Of a stretch of DNA of 64,000 bases, positions 27,216-35,629 are shown in pieces; within the stretch, counting starts at the first letter, position 1, and the number at the start of each line of letters is the position of its first letter. Origin of the DNA: Methyloversatilis discipulorum (GTDB taxonomy: Bacteria > Pseudomonadota > Gammaproteobacteria > Burkholderiales > Rhodocyclaceae). The stretch lies in contig NZ_AZUP01000001.1 in NCBI RefSeq assembly GCF_000527135.1, forward strand, positions 744,001-808,000. The letters run 5' to 3'. Made by a program: the position numbers and the translations under genes. The notes beneath the pieces are model-generated. The model did no database searches. It had not been told where the DNA came from and saw only the letters and a program-made list of their open reading frames with translations.

Positions 27216-28646
27216 GTGCAAACGTTTCGCTTCTTCTCGCTAGTTCTCGGACTAGCCTTTTCTTCGGCTTCTGCATTTGCCGCGCAAATTCATCTGGTGG
27301 TGATCGACCACGTGAGCGATGCGCGGCTGTCGGGCATTGAGGTCAACGCATACGAGAAGCTGTCGGACGGCAGCGAGGTATGGAAGGCAAAGCGCTCGAC
27401 GGATGCACAGGGGCTCGCGACCTTCGATCTGGACGGGCTTGGAGACGGCCGCAAGTTCGTGATGAAAGCCAAGCCGTACGGTGCGGTGGTGAGCAGCCAG
27501 GAACTGTCGCAGCCGAACTGGTACCAGTTCCGGGTAGGCAAGCTGCAGGTGCAGGTGCTGGACGGTGCGACGGGGCAGCCGAAGACGGGGCAGTCGGTGG
27601 GGCTGATGCGTTGGCCGGACGGTGGCAGCGCAACGTGGGTGATGGGCGGTACCACCGATGCGCAAGGGTGGGTAAGGCTGGATCCGGAGGGGATAGGCAC
27701 TGAACCGCTGGTGCTGACGGCAACAAGCCCAAGTGATGGTCAGCAGAAGGTCAGCGAGAAGCTGATGACGAAGGGGCCGCATCGTTTCTACCTTGGTAAT
27801 GCGCCAGTGGTAGCGCGGATGCAGGACGCAGTGTCGGGTAGCGCGCTGGGCGGACAGTGGGTGGAGGCCTGGGAAGTGTTGCCCAGCGGCGTGAGCGTAT
27901 TCAGGTTGAAACGCTGGACTGATGGGACGGGGATAGCGCGTTTCGATCTGGATGGTGTGGCCGAAGGGCGCCGGTATGTGCTGAAGGCTCAGCCTTATCT
28001 GCAGGCGGTGGAACTGGACGTAGGCGGCGGCGCAGGCGAGAAGGCGCTGCGTGTTGGTCGGCTGCAGGCGCAGGTGATCGATGGTCGCAACGGTACGCCT
28101 TACGCGGGGCGGGACGTGAGCCTGCAGGAGGTGCTGTCGGACGGCAGTTATCGGTTCGTTGCGAACTTCAGAACGGATGCCGAGGGACGGCTGAAACTGG
28201 ACCCGCAGGAATTGGGGGCGCGGCGCTACGCGCTGCGGGCGGTCAGTCTTGTTGACGGTAGCCAGCGCACAAGCGCGACCTATGCAAGCACGGGCAGCGT
28301 GCAATTCAAGGTGGGTACAGCGGGACTGAACATCGTGGTGATCGACCACGTGAGCGATGCGCGGCTGTCGGGCATCGAGGTCAACGCGTACGAGAAGCTG
28401 GCTGACGGCAGCGAGGTCTGGAAAGCGAAGCGCTCGACGGATGCGCAGGGGCTCGCGACCTTCGATCTGGACGGGCTTGGTGCAGGACGCCGTTACTTTG
28501 TCAGGGCCGTGCCCCACGGCACGATAGTGGACAGCGATGTTCTGTCGAATCCGCTCTGGTACCAGTTCCGGGTAGGCACTTCACCGGCTGCATTGTCCGA
28601 ATTGAGCAGACGGGGCCAGCCGAAGACGGGCAGTCGGTGGGGCTGA
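27216..28646 (+). CDS. Secreted repeat protein with DUF1800 domain, N-terminal fragment (reading frame broken)
   Basis: First piece of what looks like one gene running to 31856 (about 1546 residues if repaired). A GTG at 27216 is preferred because it yields a signal peptide (Q-T-F-R-F-F-S-L-V-L-G-L-A-F..., A-F-A cleavage); a TTG at 27186 is also open. The mature part consists of beta-sandwich, transthyretin/Cna-B-like units of about 85-115 residues with motifs such as G-x-A-x-F-D-L-D-G-L/V and G-R-x-Y-V-L-K-A. Five units are present before a TGA at 28644-28646. The stop arises from a lost G in a G run near 28628-28630 relative to the sister repeat. The frame is restored about 85 nt later, so a sequence error or recent lesion is likely. 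Confidence 0.78.
   Translation: MQTFRFFSLVLGLAFSSASAFAAQIHLVVIDHVSDARLSGIEVNAYEKLSDGSEVWKAKRSTDAQGLATFDLDGLGDGRKFVMKAKPYGAVVSSQELSQPNWYQFRVGKLQVQVLDGATGQPKTGQSVGLMRWPDGGSATWVMGGTTDAQGWVRLDPEGIGTEPLVLTATSPSDGQQKVSEKLMTKGPHRFYLGNAPVVARMQDAVSGSALGGQWVEAWEVLPSGVSVFRLKRWTDGTGIARFDLDGVAEGRRYVLKAQPYLQAVELDVGGGAGEKALRVGRLQAQVIDGRNGTPYAGRDVSLQEVLSDGSYRFVANFRTDAEGRLKLDPQELGARRYALRAVSLVDGSQRTSATYASTGSVQFKVGTAGLNIVVIDHVSDARLSGIEVNAYEKLADGSEVWKAKRSTDAQGLATFDLDGLGAGRRYFVRAVPHGTIVDSDVLSNPLWYQFRVGTSPAALSELSRRGQPKTGSRWG
27302..28339 (+). repeat. Tandem DNA repeat block I (1038 nt) inside the DUF1800 gene
   Basis: Contains four protein units. The same order returns in the next block with mostly silent differences. 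The anchor GATCGACCACGTGAGCGATG occurs at 27302, 28340 and 29381, giving periods of 1038 and 1041 nt, both multiples of three. Confidence 0.9.
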
Positions 28647-29380
28647 TGCGTTGGCCGGACGGTGGCAGCGCACGTGGGTGATGGGGCGGTACCACCGATG
28701 CGCGAAGGGTGGGTAAGGCTGGATCCGGAGGGGATAGGCACTGAACCGCTGGTGCTGACGGCAACAAGCCCAAGTGATGGTCAGCAGAAGGTCAGCGAGA
28801 AGCTGATGACGAAGGGGCCGCATCGTTTCTACCTTGGTAATGCGCCAGTGGTAGCGCGGATGCAGGACGCAGTGTCGGGTAGCGCGCTGGACGGACAGTG
28901 GGTGGAGGCCTGGGAGGTGCTACCCAGCGGTGCGAGCGTGTTCAAGCTGAAACGCTGGACCGACGGGACGGGGATAGCGCGTTTCGATCTGGATGGAGTA
29001 GCCGAAGGGCGCCGGTATGTGCTGAAGGCACAGCCTTACCTGCAGGCGGTGGAACTGGACGTAGGCGGCAGCGCTGGCGAGAAGGCGCTGCGTGTTGGCA
29101 GGCTGCAGGCGCAGGTGATCGATGGTCGCAACGGCACGCCGTATGCGGGGCGGGACGTGAGCTTGCAGGAGGTGCTGTCGGACGGCAGTTACCGGTTTGT
29201 TGCGACGTTCAGGACCGATGCCGAGGGGAAGCTGAAGCTGGACCCGTCGGAATTGGGAACGCGGCGCTACGCGCTGCGGGCGGCCAGCCTGGTGGATGGT
29301 AGCCAGCGCACGAGTGCGACCTATGCAAGCACGGGCAGCGTGCAATTCAAGGTGGGTACGGCGGGACTGAACATCGTGGT
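28340..29380 (+). repeat. Tandem DNA repeat block II (1041 nt) with local indel cluster
   Basis: Second copy of the four-unit block. Relative to block I, between about 28614 and 28712, it shows single-base differences +C, -G, -A, +G and +G in short runs; the last four cancel and restore the frame. A 3-nt length difference accounts for the period change. Confidence 0.9.
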
Positions 29381-31856
29381 GATCGACCACGTGAGCGATG
29401 CGCGGCTGTCGGGCATCGAGGTCAACGCGTACGAGAAGCTGGCTGACGGCAGCGAGGTCTGGAAAGCGAAGCGCTCGACGGATGCGCAGGGGCTCGCGAC
29501 CTTCGATCTGGACGGGCTTGGTGCAGGACGCCGTTACTTTGTCAGGGCCGTGCCCCACGGCACGATAGTGGACAGCGATGTTCTGTCGAATCCGCTCTGG
29601 TATCAGTTTCGGGTGGGCACTTCACCGGCTGCATTGTCCGAATTGAGCAGCGGGCGACGCCTCGCGGGTGTCACCATTCAGGCTTACGAGAAAACGGCCA
29701 ACGGTACCTTAGCGCCCGTGATACAGGCTGTCACAGACGGCAGCGGGATCGCGCGTTTTGACTTGGCCGGCGTCGGTAACGGCCGTGAATATGTGCTGAA
29801 AGCACTGAATCCCTTTGGCGATACGAACGATCATTTCAGCAACGTGATCGCGTCTCGTGGCCTTGTCGCTTTTTCAGTTCAGAAGGACGAAGTGAACGAA
29901 CCGGATCGCGTACCTCCTACGATATCGATCGAGACGCCTAGAGCGCTTACCCGGATTTCCCTTGCTGGAGCTCGTCTGACAGGCACGGCAGACGATGATG
30001 AGGCGATTCGTGAGGTCCGGCTGATAGTGATCCTGCCATCGGGTAAGGTGAATGAAAAAGCCGCTACATGGAGGGCGTCAAGCAAGAGTTGGTTTGTGCA
30101 TAGCGGGGTACTCGACGATGCGTTGAGCGGTCGGGTACGCGTAATCATGCGCGCCATCGATCATGACTTTAACGAAGCCGAGACATCGTTAGACCTAGAT
30201 CTGGTCGTCGACCGCACAGCACCGACCATCGAAGTGACGTCCCATACATCAGGTTCGATTGTCCCTGCCCGTGGATTCATTCTTTCAGGGCAGGTGATTG
30301 ACGACACCATTGGTTCTTCGCTCCAGATTGCGGTCAGCGGTGGAGGGCTTGCGAACAGTCAGACGCAGGAGGTTGAGGTCGCTCAAGAGAGTGGGCGTTG
30401 GACAGCCATCATTGCCCCTGACGACAGCTTTACCGGATCGCTTTCACTCGAGTTGAAGGCGACGGATGGAGCGGGTAACGCAGCATCAAAGACGATCACG
30501 TTGCAGACGTCCGATGTCTTCTCGCAAGCTTGGCACGTATTGCAGCGGACGTCGTTCGGGCCCACTCCAGAGGCATATTCCGCGGCGACGGCGATTGGGC
30601 CCAACGCGACCTTACAGGCACAGATGATGGGCGATGGCGTTAATGATGCGGGTTACGCCGAGCAAACATCGAGCTTGAGCGCAGGTACCCATATTGCTAC
30701 GGATTTTGTACGGCATGCGGCGTATGCGGACCAGCAACTCCGTGAGGTGATGACCTGGTTCTGGGATAACCACTTCAATACGCATTTCTTCGCTCACGAG
30801 AACAGTGCTTTTGAGCAACAGGAGAATCAGGCTTTCCGGCTCCACGCTTTAGGCAACTTCCGCGACTTGCTTGGAATAAGTGCAAAGAGCCCGGCGATGC
30901 TCTATACGCTTGACGGTCGGCTTAACGTGATGGGACGTCCGAATGAGAACTATGCGCGTGAGCTGCTTGAACTGCACACGATGGGTGTGAATGGAGGCTA
31001 CACCCAGAGGGATGTCGAAGAGGTTGCGCGCGCCTTCACCGGTTGGACAGTCAAAGATGGTGTGTTCGCGTTCGTAACCGCAAGCCACGATAACGATGCC
31101 AAAACCATACTCAACCGAACACTGCCGGCTGGGCAGGGCATGGTCGATGGCGAAACGGTTCTGGATATCGCGGCTTCACATCCCGCGACAGCGAATTTCA
31201 TATGTCGCAAGCTCGTGACCCTCTTCGTGTCAGATCGCCCGGTTGACTCTCTGCTCACGCGCTGTGCGCAAACATTCGCAGCCCGGCACGTTGCTCCTGA
31301 TCAGATTGCGCAGGTGCTGCAGGTAATTCTCACTTCGAGCGAGTTTCTCGGGTCGAGTTACCGGAATGCAAAACTGAAATCGCCATTGGAATATGTAATT
31401 AGCACAGTACGTCAGTTAGGCGGTGAGCAAGTGGGTGACGATATTTCGAATGAAGTTCAGCGCCAGGGGATGCCGCTGTTCCTGTATAGCGTCCCTACAG
31501 GATTTCACGAGACTGGCGACAAGTGGCTCAGCTCCGGGATGTTGCACTTGCGTAGTCGGTTCGTAGACAGACTCCTGACGGACACGGATATCTACGCGGA
31601 GGGCGCTACCCAGACACGATTCGCTCTGGCGGAGAAGATGGCGGAGGAGGGTTACCAAACGTCCGAGGCTGTAGCCGGGCGCATGCTCGAGAGATTGTTC
31701 GGTCCGACCTACGTCAGGCGTCATCGACAACTGGCGCTTGATCTGCTTACCGAAAACGGGACCTATCCGTACATACCGAACGCGCCCGATGCGGAATCTC
31801 GCTTGCGTCGGCTTGGTAAGGCTTTGACTACATTGCCAGATTTCCATCTTCAGTGA
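28662..31856 (+). CDS. DUF1800 domain protein with beta-sandwich repeats and Ig-like domains, C-terminal part
   Basis: Same reading frame as the upstream fragment, so the two are one interrupted gene; the GTG at 28662 is only a formal start. After about 15 out-of-frame residues, homology to the first repeat block resumes at G-W-V-R-L-D-P. Order: four repeat units, a fifth and a diverged sixth, then two Ig-like domains (about 420-625, with P-P-T-I-S-I-E-T-P and T-D-G-A-G-N-A-A). A DUF1800 domain follows (about 630-1064), marked by R-T-S-F-G-P-T near its start, M-T-W-F-W-D-N-H-F-N, G-R-P-N-E-N-Y-A-R-E-L-L-E-L-H-T-M-G-V and A-R-A-F-T-G-W. DUF1800 proteins are secreted, of unknown chemistry, and nearly always paired with DUF1501, as here. 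Confidence 0.85.
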   Translation: MAAHVGDGAVPPMREGWVRLDPEGIGTEPLVLTATSPSDGQQKVSEKLMTKGPHRFYLGNAPVVARMQDAVSGSALDGQWVEAWEVLPSGASVFKLKRWTDGTGIARFDLDGVAEGRRYVLKAQPYLQAVELDVGGSAGEKALRVGRLQAQVIDGRNGTPYAGRDVSLQEVLSDGSYRFVATFRTDAEGKLKLDPSELGTRRYALRAASLVDGSQRTSATYASTGSVQFKVGTAGLNIVVIDHVSDARLSGIEVNAYEKLADGSEVWKAKRSTDAQGLATFDLDGLGAGRRYFVRAVPHGTIVDSDVLSNPLWYQFRVGTSPAALSELSSGRRLAGVTIQAYEKTANGTLAPVIQAVTDGSGIARFDLAGVGNGREYVLKALNPFGDTNDHFSNVIASRGLVAFSVQKDEVNEPDRVPPTISIETPRALTRISLAGARLTGTADDDEAIREVRLIVILPSGKVNEKAATWRASSKSWFVHSGVLDDALSGRVRVIMRAIDHDFNEAETSLDLDLVVDRTAPTIEVTSHTSGSIVPARGFILSGQVIDDTIGSSLQIAVSGGGLANSQTQEVEVAQESGRWTAIIAPDDSFTGSLSLELKATDGAGNAASKTITLQTSDVFSQAWHVLQRTSFGPTPEAYSAATAIGPNATLQAQMMGDGVNDAGYAEQTSSLSAGTHIATDFVRHAAYADQQLREVMTWFWDNHFNTHFFAHENSAFEQQENQAFRLHALGNFRDLLGISAKSPAMLYTLDGRLNVMGRPNENYARELLELHTMGVNGGYTQRDVEEVARAFTGWTVKDGVFAFVTASHDNDAKTILNRTLPAGQGMVDGETVLDIAASHPATANFICRKLVTLFVSDRPVDSLLTRCAQTFAARHVAPDQIAQVLQVILTSSEFLGSSYRNAKLKSPLEYVISTVRQLGGEQVGDDISNEVQRQGMPLFLYSVPTGFHETGDKWLSSGMLHLRSRFVDRLLTDTDIYAEGATQTRFALAEKMAEEGYQTSEAVAGRMLERLFGPTYVRRHRQLALDLLTENGTYPYIPNAPDAESRLRRLGKALTTLPDFHLQ
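29381..29650 (+). repeat. Partial third copy of the repeat (first unit only)
   Basis: Nearly identical to 28340-28612 for about 270 nt, then diverges into a distinct unit (S-S-G-R-R-L-A-G-V) leading to the Ig-like domains. Confidence 0.88.
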
Positions 31857-31892
31857 CGCGAGACAGAAAATGAACGTCAGGGGCAAGAACTC

Positions 31893-33122
31893 ATGAACCG
31901 GAGAGATCTTCTCAAAGGACTGTTTGCGCTGCCGTTGTGCGGCGGGCTGTCGAGTTTCGTTCATGCGGCGCCAAGTCAGCGCGTCCTCGTGGTTGTGTTC
32001 ATGCGCGGTGGTTGGGACGGACTGAATGTCATCGTCCCCCACGGCGACGACACATATTACGGACTGAGGCCGAACATCGCCGTACGTCCTCCTTCCGACG
32101 GCGATTCAGCTGCGGCGCTTGATCTTGATGGCTTCTTCGGTATGCATCCATCAATGACTGCGCTCCACAATCTCTATCAAAGTGGTCAGGTTGCGGTAAT
32201 GCCATGTGTGCATTACTCCGGCTCATCGCGTTCACACTTTGCAGGTCAGGACATCATCGAGTCGGCATCGCTTCTGAATCATGACAGTGGCTGGCTTGCT
32301 CGTTACCTCCTGCACTCTGGCGGTACCCCCCTAACCAAGGCCCTGAGCGTGAGCGAGCAGTTGCCGTTGAGTTTGACCGGGTTGGCAACGCCAGTTTCTG
32401 CATATGCCGATCTCGCTTCGTTGCAACTGGCATCGAGTAGTTCCGATCGGGCCATGCTGGCCGACGTGATCTCGCGTTCGTATGCTTGGGCACCACCGTC
32501 AAATAACCCCCATGGCGCTGCTCTTTTCAGCACGGGCGCGCGGTTGCTCGACGAGTTGTCGGGGCTGCAATCCGTTGCGCAAACCTTACCTGCCAATGGC
32601 GCGACTTATCCGATGACAGCGTTTGGGCGCCAGTTGCGGCAGACTGCTGCCTTAATTAGGGCGCGCGAAGGTTTAGAGGTTGTGACTCTGAATGTGGGCG
32701 GATGGGACACGCACAGCAACCAAGGCGGCGGCGATCCAGCGGGAAGAATGTCGGTATTGCTGAGAGGTTTCTCAGATTCGGTCGGGGCATTCTTTTCGGA
32801 CCTCGGTGGTGACGCGTCGCGGGTACTGATGCTGGCGGTAACAGAGTTTGGGCGTACCGCTGCCGAGAACGGGAGTCGTGGTACCGATCATGGGAACGCG
32901 TCGACGTGGCTGGCGATCGGAGCGAATGTGCGAGGAGGAATTCACTTGGGTACGCAGTGGCCAGGCTTGACTGCGACGCAGTTGGTCGATGGCCGTGCTC
33001 TTGCCCATACGATCGATTTCCGTTCGGTCTACGGCAGTGTCTTGTCCCGTTTTCTCGGGGCATCAAACCTTTCGGCAATCCTCCCCGAGTACAGTGGCAG
33101 CTCGCTCGACATCATCGCGTGA
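31893..33122 (+). CDS. DUF1501 family protein, Tat-type signal
   Basis: 409 residues. The N-terminus N-R-R-D-L-L-K-G-L-F-A-L-P-L-C-G-G-L is a twin-arginine-like signal ending H-A-A. The core is alkaline-phosphatase-superfamily-like: V-V-V-F-M-R-G-G-W-D-G-L-N near 35-47, H-Y-S-G-S-S-R-S-H-F-A-G-Q-D around 107-120, G-G-W-D-T-H-S-N-Q-G-G near 268-278, and V-T-E-F-G-R-T-A-x-E-N-G-S-R-G-T-D-H-G near 313-331. These hold Asp/His residues that could bind metal. Family function is unknown; genes are almost always adjacent to DUF1800, here 36 nt upstream, suggesting a joint secreted complex. It closes the low-GC block. Confidence 0.9.
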   Translation: MNRRDLLKGLFALPLCGGLSSFVHAAPSQRVLVVVFMRGGWDGLNVIVPHGDDTYYGLRPNIAVRPPSDGDSAAALDLDGFFGMHPSMTALHNLYQSGQVAVMPCVHYSGSSRSHFAGQDIIESASLLNHDSGWLARYLLHSGGTPLTKALSVSEQLPLSLTGLATPVSAYADLASLQLASSSSDRAMLADVISRSYAWAPPSNNPHGAALFSTGARLLDELSGLQSVAQTLPANGATYPMTAFGRQLRQTAALIRAREGLEVVTLNVGGWDTHSNQGGGDPAGRMSVLLRGFSDSVGAFFSDLGGDASRVLMLAVTEFGRTAAENGSRGTDHGNASTWLAIGANVRGGIHLGTQWPGLTATQLVDGRALAHTIDFRSVYGSVLSRFLGASNLSAILPEYSGSSLDIIA

Positions 33123-33196
33123 ACTTATTCGAGTGCTCGCGGTGATTTGATCGCTTCCAGGAACCGTCCCTCGAGCGACATCAGGCGCATGTCTCT

Positions 33197-33283
33197 TGTG
33201 GCCGCGGCCTTGGCCGCGACACGGCCGTCGCTGTCCGCAGGTTCGATACAGGCTGCTGTCGGGGTCAGAAGACCCCTCCCACA
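33197..33283. repeat. REPIN (tail-to-tail REP pair)
   Basis: Plus copy 33197-33221 (head altered to TGTGGCCG, stem GCGGCC-TT-GGCCGC) and minus copy 33257-33283 (GGGGTC/GACCCC stem), 35-nt gap. First REP after the polysaccharide block; it separates convergent DUF1501 and DUF779 genes. Confidence 0.86.
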
Positions 33284-33341
33284 GAAGACCGACCTCTCAG
33301 ATAAATCGCCGACTTCTTCTGCGGAATCCCGCGTCGTGCGC

Positions 33342-33731
33342 TCAGACCACCGTGTCCCCTCGCGGCGGCGGCCCCAGCTTATCCAGTGCGGCCTCTTCAT
33401 CCGGCTCGTAAAGCCGCGAGCGGGTGAGAAAGCGGATGCCTTCCGGCGATTCGATCGAGAAGCCGGATCCGCGGCCGGGCACGACGTCGATGATGAGGTG
33501 GGTGTGCTGCCAGTACTCGAACTGCGATGCGCTCATGCAGAAGGGCATGCCGCCGATCTCGCCGAGGAGTACGTCGGAGCTGCCGAGGATGAATTCATTG
33601 CGCGGATAGCACATCGGGGCGCTGCCGTCGCAGCAGCCGCCGGATTGATGGAAGAGCAGGGCGCCGTGCTTGCGGGCGAGCTTTGCGATCCATTCGAGCG
33701 CTTCGGGGGTGGCGCTGACGCGGGTGACCAT
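33342..33731 (-). CDS. DUF779 family protein, companion of aldehyde dehydrogenase
   Basis: 129 residues; small cytoplasmic protein. The family hallmarks are a Cys-rich segment (H-Q-S-G-G-C-C-D-G-S-A-P-M-C) at about 28-41 and Q-F-E-Y-W-Q-H-T-H-L-I-I-D-V around 70-83. These could bind a metal. DUF779 genes sit beside exaC/acoD-type aldehyde dehydrogenases, as here: the dehydrogenase is upstream on the same strand across a terminator and a REPIN. An AGGAGGAGAA site precedes the ATG. The molecular role is unknown; a link to aldehyde dehydrogenase maturation or activity is inference from recurrent neighbourhood. Confidence 0.9.
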   Translation of the reverse strand: MVTRVSATPEALEWIAKLARKHGALLFHQSGGCCDGSAPMCYPRNEFILGSSDVLLGEIGGMPFCMSASQFEYWQHTHLIIDVVPGRGSGFSIESPEGIRFLTRSRLYEPDEEAALDKLGPPPRGDTVV

Positions 33732-33824
33732 GGGTTCTCCTCCTGCGTGGGTTCTTGTGTGAATGATGACCGTATGGTGCGGGGATGGTTGCCGGAGCGG
33801 GGGCGGTTGGACGGGTGCCGATTT

Positions 33825-33917
33825 TGTAGGAGCGGTCTTCTGACCGCGACAGGGCGGATATTGATGCGCCCGCGCTTCGTTTGCCGCTGCTGTCGCGGTC
33901 AGAAGACCGCTCCTACA
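33825..33917. repeat. REPIN, C-type (perfect inverted pair)
   Basis: Plus copy 33825-33851 and minus copy 33891-33917 are exact inverted copies: TGTAGGAG head, GCGGTC-TTCT-GACCGC stem, CGACA tail, 39 nt apart. The TGTAGGAG head differs from the TGTGGGAG head of most other copies and recurs at 36964, near the RAYT gene. Confidence 0.92.
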
Positions 33918-33935
33918 AAGTCAGCGCGGTCGACG

Positions 33936-33960
33936 AAAAAAGGGGCGCCGAAGCGCCCCT
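33936..33960 (-). terminator. Rho-independent terminator of the aldehyde dehydrogenase gene
   Basis: Read on the minus strand: 8-bp stem AGGGGCGC/GCGCCCCT with a TTCG tetraloop followed by six T. It lies 14 nt beyond the stop at 33975. Confidence 0.93.
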
Positions 33961-33974
33961 CTCTCAGTGCTGCC

Positions 33975-35489
33975 TCAGAAGAAGCCCAGAGCCTTGGGCG
34001 AGTAGCTCACCAGCAGGTTCTTGGTCTGCTGGTAGTGGTCCAGCATCATCTTGTGGGTTTCGCGACCGATGCCCGACTGCTTGTAGCCACCAAACGCGGC
34101 GTGTGCCGGGTAGAGGTGGTAGCAGTTGGTCCATACGCGGCCGGCCTGGATGTTGCGGCCGAAGCGGTAGGTGCGATGCACCGAGCGCGACCACACACCG
34201 GCGCCAAGACCGTACAGCGTGTCGTTGGCGATCTGCAGCGCGTCGGCTTCGTCCTTGAAGGTGGTCAGGGCGAGCACCGGGCCGAAGATTTCTTCCTGGA
34301 ACACGCGCATCTTGTTGTGTCCCTTCAGCACGGTCGGCTGGATGTAGTAGCCGCCGGTTTCCGATTCCTGGCGTTTGGCGCCGCCGATCAGCACCTGCGC
34401 GCCTTCCTGGCGGCCGATGTCGATGTAGGACATGATCTTTTCGGCCTGGTCCGAGCTGGCCTGGGCGCCGATCATGGTGTCGGTGTCGAGCGGGTGGCCG
34501 CCGCGCACCTTGGCGACGCGGGCGATGGCGCGCTCGATGAACTGGTCGGCGATCGATTCCTGCACCATGGCGCGGCTCGGGCAGGTGCACACTTCACCCT
34601 GGTTCAGCGAGAACATGGCGAAGCCTTCGAGGCACTTGTCGAAGAAATCGTCGTCCTTGTCCATCACGTCGTCGAAGAAGATGTTGGGCGACTTGCCGCC
34701 CAGCTCGACGGTCGACGGGATTATGTTCTGGGAAGCATATTGCAGGATGAGGCGGCCGGTCGTAGTTTCGCCGGTGAAGGCGATCTTGGCGATGCGCGGG
34801 CTGGTGGCCAGCGGCTTGCCGGCTTCGATGCCGAAACCGTTGACGATGTTCAGTACGCCCGGCGGCAGGATGTCGGCGATCAGTTCGGCCAGCACCATGA
34901 TGGAAACCGGGGTCTGCTCGGCCGGCTTCAGGATGATGCAGTTGCCGGCGGCGAGTGCCGGAGCCAGCTTCCAGGCGGCCATCAGGATCGGGAAGTTCCA
35001 CGGGATGATCTGGCCGACAACGCCCAGCGGCTCGTGGAAGTGGTAGGCGACGGTGTCGTCGTCGATTTCCGACAGGGAACCTTCCTGGGCGCGGATGCAT
35101 CCAGCGTAGTAGCGGAAGTGGTCGATGGCCAGCGGGATGTCGGCGGCCAGCGTTTCACGGATCGGCTTGCCGTTGTCCCAGGTTTCAGCGACGGCCAGCA
35201 TTTCGAGGTTGGCTTCGAGGCGGTCGGCGATCTTCAGCAGCACGGCGGCGCGGGCGGCCGGCGAGGTACGGCCCCAGGCGTCACGAGCCTTGTGGGCGGC
35301 GTCGAGTGCGAGTTCGATATCGGCAGCCTGCGAGCGGGCGGCCTGGCAGAAGACTTTGCCGGTGACAGGAGAGATGTTGTCGAAGTATTGACCCTCGACA
35401 GGCGCCACCCACTTGCCGCCGATGAAGTTGTCGTAACGGGGCTTGAAGGTGATTTTCGAACCGGGTTGGCCGGGATCGGCGTAACGCAT
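33975..35489 (-). CDS. NAD-dependent aldehyde dehydrogenase (ExaC/AcoD type)
   Basis: 504 residues, the usual length. Oxidises short aldehydes such as acetaldehyde to acids with NAD. Visible features: Rossmann segment I-I-P-W-N-F-P around 167-173, K-P-A-E-Q-T-P around 192-198, F-T-G-E-T-T-T-G near 244-251, general-base Glu in V-E-L-G-G-K-S-P-N, and the catalytic segment [11 protein letters not shown] with Cys301 and Cys303. The double-Cys and the C-terminal L-G-F-F are typical of the AcoD/ExaC branch. A strong GAGGAGGAAG site precedes the ATG. A divergent GAF regulator lies 140 nt upstream and DUF779 downstream, consistent with ethanol/acetaldehyde metabolism. Confidence 0.95.
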   Translation of the reverse strand: MRYADPGQPGSKITFKPRYDNFIGGKWVAPVEGQYFDNISPVTGKVFCQAARSQAADIELALDAAHKARDAWGRTSPAARAAVLLKIADRLEANLEMLAVAETWDNGKPIRETLAADIPLAIDHFRYYAGCIRAQEGSLSEIDDDTVAYHFHEPLGVVGQIIPWNFPILMAAWKLAPALAAGNCIILKPAEQTPVSIMVLAELIADILPPGVLNIVNGFGIEAGKPLATSPRIAKIAFTGETTTGRLILQYASQNIIPSTVELGGKSPNIFFDDVMDKDDDFFDKCLEGFAMFSLNQGEVCTCPSRAMVQESIADQFIERAIARVAKVRGGHPLDTDTMIGAQASSDQAEKIMSYIDIGRQEGAQVLIGGAKRQESETGGYYIQPTVLKGHNKMRVFQEEIFGPVLALTTFKDEADALQIANDTLYGLGAGVWSRSVHRTYRFGRNIQAGRVWTNCYHLYPAHAAFGGYKQSGIGRETHKMMLDHYQQTKNLLVSYSPKALGFF

Positions 35490-35629
35490 TTACTTCCTCC
35501 TCGAGTTGTCGATTGCCCTGCGGTCGGCAACAATGCGCGACAGAACAACACAGGGTCACCGCGCACGCTAATACGGCGCAGGTAGGTATCCGGTAGGTAG
35601 CTTGCAGGTTGAGTGGTGGAGCGAGACCA

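Noticed and set aside
33147..35585. 812-residue plus-strand ORF spanning REPs and the antisense of DUF779 and aldehyde dehydrogenase
   Set aside because: It reads through repeats and a terminator and opposes two clear genes.
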